Under the pieces are notes generated by a model. That model ran no database searches, was not told where the DNA came from, and was given only the letters and a program-made list of their open reading frames with translations. Source: Frankiales bacterium (GTDB lineage Bacteria > Actinomycetota > Actinomycetes > Mycobacteriales > SCTD01). Taken from it: a stretch of DNA of 14,451 bases. The position numbers and the translations under genes are program-made. Shown here piece by piece: positions 11,340 through 14,451 of this stretch (position 1 is its first letter; each line of letters starts with the position of its first letter). The stretch covers positions 1-14,451 of the forward strand of contig JAODNF010000429.1 of assembly GCA_025464915.1 (NCBI GenBank), in the 5' to 3' direction.

Positions 11340-12442
11340 TCACCGTCGTCGGCATCGGCGCCGACGGCTGGGACGGGCTGACTCCCGCCGCCCAGCTGGC
11401 CATCTCGACCGCCCCCTTGCTCCTAGGCGCACCCCGTCAGCTCGCGCTCGTCCCGGTCCCGGGCACCCCGTGGACGGCCCTGTCGGAGCTCGACGCGCTG
11501 CTCGCGGACGACTGCGTCGTGCTGGCCTCGGGCGACCCGATGCACTACGGCATCGGGGCCACCCTGGCACGCGCGCGCGAGGTGCGGGTCATTCCCTCGG
11601 TGTCGAGCATCTCGCTGGCCTGCGCCCGGCTCGGGTGGGCGCAGCAAGACGTGCGGGTCGTCTCCCTCGTAGGGAGGGCGCGATCGCTCGGTCCGCTCCG
11701 CGACGCCGAGCGCCTGCTGGTGCTCGCTGCCGATGCCTCGACACCTGAGCTCGTGGCGGATCTGCTTGCTGCACAGGGCTTCTCGGCCTCTTCGGTCCGG
11801 GTCCTGTCCGACCTCGGCGGTCCGGGCGAGCGCGAGGGCGAGCCGTTCGGCGACCTCAACGTCATCGCCGTCGAGTGCGCGGGCGCTGCCCTGCCGAGTG
11901 TTGCGGGCCTACCGGACGATGCCTTCGAGAACGACGGGCAGATCACCAAGCGGGAGGTGCGGGCGGTCGTTCTGGCGCTGCTCCAGCCGTTCCCCGGGCA
12001 GCTGCTCTGGGACGTCGGCGCCGGCACCGGATCGGTCGGGATCGAGTGGGCCCGCGCAGGAGGGACGGTCGCGGCCGTGGAGCGCGACACCGGCAAGGCC
12101 GAGCGGGTGCTGCGCAACGCATCGTCGCTCGGGGTGCTCGTGGACGTCTTGGTCGGGGAAGCGCCTGACGCCCTCTCGTCGCTTGCTCAGCCGGATGCTG
12201 TCTTCGTCGGCGGCGGAGCCACGGTGCCCGGGCTGCTCGATGCCTGCTGGGACGCGCTCGGTCCCGACGGCCGGCTGGTCGTCAACGCGGTCACGGCGGA
12301 GTCGGAAGCCGTCGTCCTCGCCTGGCAGGCGAAGCACGGCGGTTCGCTCACGCGGCTGTCGGTGCAGCGGACGGCGCCGGTCGGCTCGTTCACCGGGTGG
12401 AAGCCGATGACGACCGTGACCATCTGGTCGGTGACGCGATGA
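11336..12442 (+). CDS. cobL: Precorrin-6Y (6B) C5,15-methyltransferase (decarboxylating), CbiE-CbiT fusion
   Basis: Two-domain enzyme of 368 residues that methylates C-5 and C-15 of the reduced precorrin-6 and removes the C-12 acetate carboxyl, giving precorrin-8. The N-terminal CbiE-like domain (1 to about 190) starts VVGIGADGWDGLT and has SGDPMHYGIG (65-74). The C-terminal CbiT-like Rossmann domain (about 195-368) has DGQITKREVRA (200-210), the SAM-binding DVGAGTGSVGIEW (226-238), AVERD, and the VFVGGGA segment. Length is somewhat below the roughly 400-residue CobL of Pseudomonas denitrificans but both domains look complete. GTG start in a GTGA overlap with cobF; ATGA overlap with cobM. Confidence 0.95.
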   Translation: MITVVGIGADGWDGLTPAAQLAISTAPLLLGAPRQLALVPVPGTPWTALSELDALLADDCVVLASGDPMHYGIGATLARAREVRVIPSVSSISLACARLGWAQQDVRVVSLVGRARSLGPLRDAERLLVLAADASTPELVADLLAAQGFSASSVRVLSDLGGPGEREGEPFGDLNVIAVECAGAALPSVAGLPDDAFENDGQITKREVRAVVLALLQPFPGQLLWDVGAGTGSVGIEWARAGGTVAAVERDTGKAERVLRNASSLGVLVDVLVGEAPDALSSLAQPDAVFVGGGATVPGLLDACWDALGPDGRLVVNAVTAESEAVVLAWQAKHGGSLTRLSVQRTAPVGSFTGWKPMTTVTIWSVTR

Positions 12443-13179
12443 CGGTGTTCTTCGTCGGCGCGGGTCCCGGTGCTGCGGACCTCGTGACCGTGCGGGCGCT
12501 GCGGCTGCTGGAGAAGGCGTCCGTCGTCGTCTACGCCGGAGCGCTCGTGCCGACGGAGCTGCTCGCCTCCTGCCCGCCCGGCGCGCGCCTCGTGGACAGC
12601 GCGTCGCTCGATCTGGACCAGATCCTGGCGGTGCTGAGCGAGTCCCACGACGCGGGTCGGGACGTCGTACGCCTGCACTCCGGCGACCCCTCCGTCTTCA
12701 GCGCCGTCGCGGAGCAGGCCCGCCGGCTCGACGCGCTCGGCATCCCGTGGGAGGTCGTGCCGGGCGTGCCCGCCTTCGCGGCAGCGGCGGCAGCGCTGAA
12801 GCGGGAGCTGACAGCACCCTCGGTGGCCCAGACGGTGATCCTGTCCCGCATCTCGGTCGACGCGACCCCGATGCCCGAGGGCGAGGACCTGGCCTCGCTC
12901 GCCCGGTCGCGGTCGACGCTGGTGCTCCACCTCGCGGTGCAGCACATCGAGCGGGTCGTCGAGGAGCTCACCCCGTCGTACGGCCTGGACTGCCCGGTCG
13001 CCGTCGTGGCCCGCGCATCCCGTCCGGACGAGGTGATCCTGCGCGGGACCCTCGGTGACATCGAGGCCCAGGTCCGCTCCGCGAAGGTGAAGCGCACGGC
13101 GGTGATCGTCGTCGGCCGGGTGCTCGCGGCCGAGGGCTTCCCGGACAGCCACCTCTACTCGACCGAGCGGGGCCGTTGA
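12439..13179 (+). CDS. cobM: Precorrin-4 C11-methyltransferase CobM
   Basis: SAM-dependent methylase of 246 residues. It adds the C-11 methyl to precorrin-4, making precorrin-5, the substrate of CobF. Signatures: VFFVGAGPGAADLVTVRA at the N terminus, YAGALVPTELL, HSGDPSVFSAVAEQ (80-93), VVPGVPAFAAAAAALKRELT and the family-specific ILSRISVDATPMPEGEDL. The closing DSHLYSTER matches the usual CobM C terminus. The start is ATG 12439, four bases inside cobL (ATGA), rather than an upstream in-frame ATG at 12397. The stop overlaps the TTG of cobK. Confidence 0.95.
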   Translation: MTVFFVGAGPGAADLVTVRALRLLEKASVVVYAGALVPTELLASCPPGARLVDSASLDLDQILAVLSESHDAGRDVVRLHSGDPSVFSAVAEQARRLDALGIPWEVVPGVPAFAAAAAALKRELTAPSVAQTVILSRISVDATPMPEGEDLASLARSRSTLVLHLAVQHIERVVEELTPSYGLDCPVAVVARASRPDEVILRGTLGDIEAQVRSAKVKRTAVIVVGRVLAAEGFPDSHLYSTERGR

Positions 13180-13880
13180 TCCTCGTCCTCGGCGGGACGG
13201 CCGAGGCCCGAGAGCTCGCCTACCGGGTGCCCGTCCTGACGTCGTTGGCCGGACGGATCCGGGAGCCCGACCTGCCCGTCGGGGACGTGCGGGTCGGCGG
13301 GTTCGGGGGGGTCTCAGGGCTGGTCGCCTGGCTGCAGGAGCACCGGCCGCGCGCAGTGGTCGATGCCACGCACCCGTTCGCGGCGCAGATGTCTGCTCAT
13401 GCCGTGGAGGCGTGCAGCGCTGTCGGCGTACCCCTCCTGAGGCTGCAGCGCCCCGGGTGGGTCGAGGGCCCGGGTGACCGGTGGCGGCGCGTCCCGTCGC
13501 TCGAGGCGGCGGCGGAGGCAGTGGGGGACCGCACGGTCCTCCTGACCACCGGGCGTCAGGCAGTGCAGCCGTTCCTCGGGCTCTCGCGCGTCGTGCTGCG
13601 CGCGATCGAGCGTCCCGACGGCATCCCGGACTCGTGGGTGTGCGTGCTGGGCCGGCCGCCGTGGTCGCTCGAGGACGAGCTGTCGCAGATCGCCGAGCAC
13701 GGCATCGAGGCACTCGTCACGAAGGACTCCGGCGGTCCCGCAGCCCCCAAGCTCGAGGCGGCACGCGAGCTCGGCCTCGAGGTGATCGTCGTGGACCGTC
13801 CGCCCGTGCTCGCCGACGTCGTCGTGACGACCGTCGAGGCCGCCCGCGAATGGACACTGCGCTTCGAAGATCCGGGCTGA
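13176..13880 (+). CDS. cobK: Precorrin-6A reductase CobK
   Basis: NADPH-dependent reductase of 234 residues turning precorrin-6A into the dihydro form used by CobL. Seen: ILVLGGTAEARELA (2-15), VDATHPFAAQMSAHA (62-76, the hallmark DATHPFA), LLRLQRPGW, TTGRQAVQPF and LVTKDSGGPAAPKLEAARELG near the C terminus. The start is TTG at 13176 in a TTGA overlap with the cobM stop; it is the only start that includes the nucleotide-binding GGTAEAR, and completes the run of 4-bp overlaps cobF-L-M-K. The last six or so codons form the left arm of a 19-bp hairpin, and the TGA lies in the loop. Confidence 0.94.
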   Translation: MILVLGGTAEARELAYRVPVLTSLAGRIREPDLPVGDVRVGGFGGVSGLVAWLQEHRPRAVVDATHPFAAQMSAHAVEACSAVGVPLLRLQRPGWVEGPGDRWRRVPSLEAAAEAVGDRTVLLTTGRQAVQPFLGLSRVVLRAIERPDGIPDSWVCVLGRPPWSLEDELSQIAEHGIEALVTKDSGGPAAPKLEAARELGLEVIVVDRPPVLADVVVTTVEAAREWTLRFEDPG

Positions 13881-13902
13881 AAGCGAAGCGCAGTGTCCAT
13901 TC
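13848..13902. terminator. Long perfect hairpin between convergent cobK and cobJ (bidirectional terminator)
   Basis: GAATGGACACTGCGCTTCG (13848-13866) is perfectly inverted at 13884-13902, giving a 19-bp stem and a 17-nt loop; two more pairs form beyond one mismatch. The left arm encodes the end of CobK, the cobK stop is in the loop, and the right arm reaches into the cobJ stop codon. It can end transcription from both sides. No U-run follows. The loop and the inner stem resemble the hairpin at 5210-5256. Confidence 0.7.
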
Positions 13903-14451
13903 ACGCCGGGTAGCGGCGGGGCGTGTAGACGGCCTTCGTGCCGTCGGGCCGCTCGAGGACGCGGGTCGTCGAGGAGCCGACCAGGACCAGGGTGCGCATG
14001 TCGACGAGCTCGGGGTCAAGGTCCCCGAGGGTCGTGACGATGACGCGCTCGGTCGGCCCGCCGACGTCGCGCCCGAGGACGACGACGTTGTCGGGCGTCC
14101 GGTGCTCGAGCAGCACGTCGCGCATCGCGCCGACCTGCCAGGGCCGGGCCTTGGAGCGCGGGTTGTAGATCGCGATGACCAGGTCGGCCTTGGCCGCGAG
14201 GGAGAGCCGCTCGGTGACGACCTCCCACGACTTGAGGCGGTCGGACAGGCTGATCACGCAGAAGTCGTGCCCGAGGGGAGCGCCGACCCGGGCGGCGACC
14301 GCCTGCGCCGCGGTGAGGCCGGGGACGGTGCGGACGTGGACGTCCGGGTAGTCCTCCGCGGCCTCCCAGACGGCCGTGGCCATCGCGAAGACGCCGGGGT
14401 CACCACTCGACACGACGGCGACCCGCTTGCCGGCGCGGGCCAGGTCGAGAG
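13901..14451 (-). CDS. cobJ: Precorrin-3B C17-methyltransferase CobJ (5' end outside the window)
   Basis: About 183 C-terminal residues of a SAM-dependent tetrapyrrole methylase. The frame is open to the right edge with family sequence (LDLARAGKRVAVVSSGDPGVFAMATA), so the gene begins beyond the window; the GTG at 14413 is internal. CobJ-specific blocks are SSGDPGVFAMA, VPGLTAAQAVAARVGAPLGHDF, CVISLSD, VIAIYNPRSKARPWQ and RVIVTTLGDLD. CobJ methylates C-17 of precorrin-3B with ring contraction to give precorrin-4, the substrate of CobM. In many actinobacteria it is fused to CobI; whether that is so here cannot be seen. It faces cobK, with 20 bp between the stop codons and a shared hairpin. Confidence 0.93.
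   Translation of the reverse strand, partial: LDLARAGKRVAVVSSGDPGVFAMATAVWEAAEDYPDVHVRTVPGLTAAQAVAARVGAPLGHDFCVISLSDRLKSWEVVTERLSLAAKADLVIAIYNPRSKARPWQVGAMRDVLLEHRTPDNVVVLGRDVGGPTERVIVTTLGDLDPELVDMRTLVLVGSSTTRVLERPDGTKAVYTPRRYPA

Noticed and set aside
12187..13713. 508-codon minus-strand open frame across cobL, cobM and cobK
   Set aside because: Opposite three clearly recognised genes; composition is Arg/Pro/Ala noise.
1..14451. CRISPR arrays, tRNA or rRNA genes, insertion sequences, phage or toxin-antitoxin and defence genes
   Set aside because: No direct-repeat array, cloverleaf, transposase motif, terminal inverted repeats or defence domain could be seen; composition is even across the window.

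Overview
This window is high-GC DNA (GTG and TTG starts, strong third-position GC, 4-bp operon overlaps, TANNNT -10 elements placed directly before start codons) from an actinobacterium. A Propionibacteriales/Nocardioides-like host is my guess from gene content, not something the sequence proves. No tRNA, rRNA, CRISPR array, insertion sequence or phage gene is visible, and gene packing is very tight.

Left part (1-3864): a truncated unknown gene, a DUF1653 protein, a DoxX-like membrane protein, an ACAD10/11-type phosphotransferase (APH fold), the AFG1/ZapE-type ATPase, a RibD/DHFR-fold reductase and a DUF4395 membrane protein. Several pairs are divergent with 3-26 bp between start codons, or convergent with overlapping ends.

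Middle (3941-8791): a 48-codon small ORF after tsaD, tsaD (tRNA t6A synthesis), a perfect 15-bp hairpin, ilvA (threonine deaminase), and a divergent two-gene operon of a DUF1214 protein and a sulfotransferase. A palindrome resembling a KstR (sterol-catabolism repressor) operator lies just before that operon.

Right part (8800-14451): a B12 island. A cobalamin riboswitch precedes cbtB-cbtA (putative cobalt import). A FhuF-type 2Fe-2S protein is transcribed divergently from cobF-cobL-cobM-cobK, which form a chain of 4-bp start/stop overlaps. The partial cobJ converges on cobK. CobJ, CobM, CobF, CobK and CobL together cover every step from precorrin-3B to precorrin-8 of the aerobic (cobalt-late) pathway, so cobalt uptake and corrin ring building are encoded side by side. 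Only the transporter visibly carries a riboswitch; cobF looks leaderless.

The most notable non-coding signals are: (i) two long perfect hairpins (5210-5256 and 13848-13902) with equal 17-nt, alignable loops and a shared GCRCTTCG/CGAAGYGC stem base; (ii) extremely compact divergent start regions, in one of which the two -10 hexamers share the same TA step; and (iii) the KstR-like operator.
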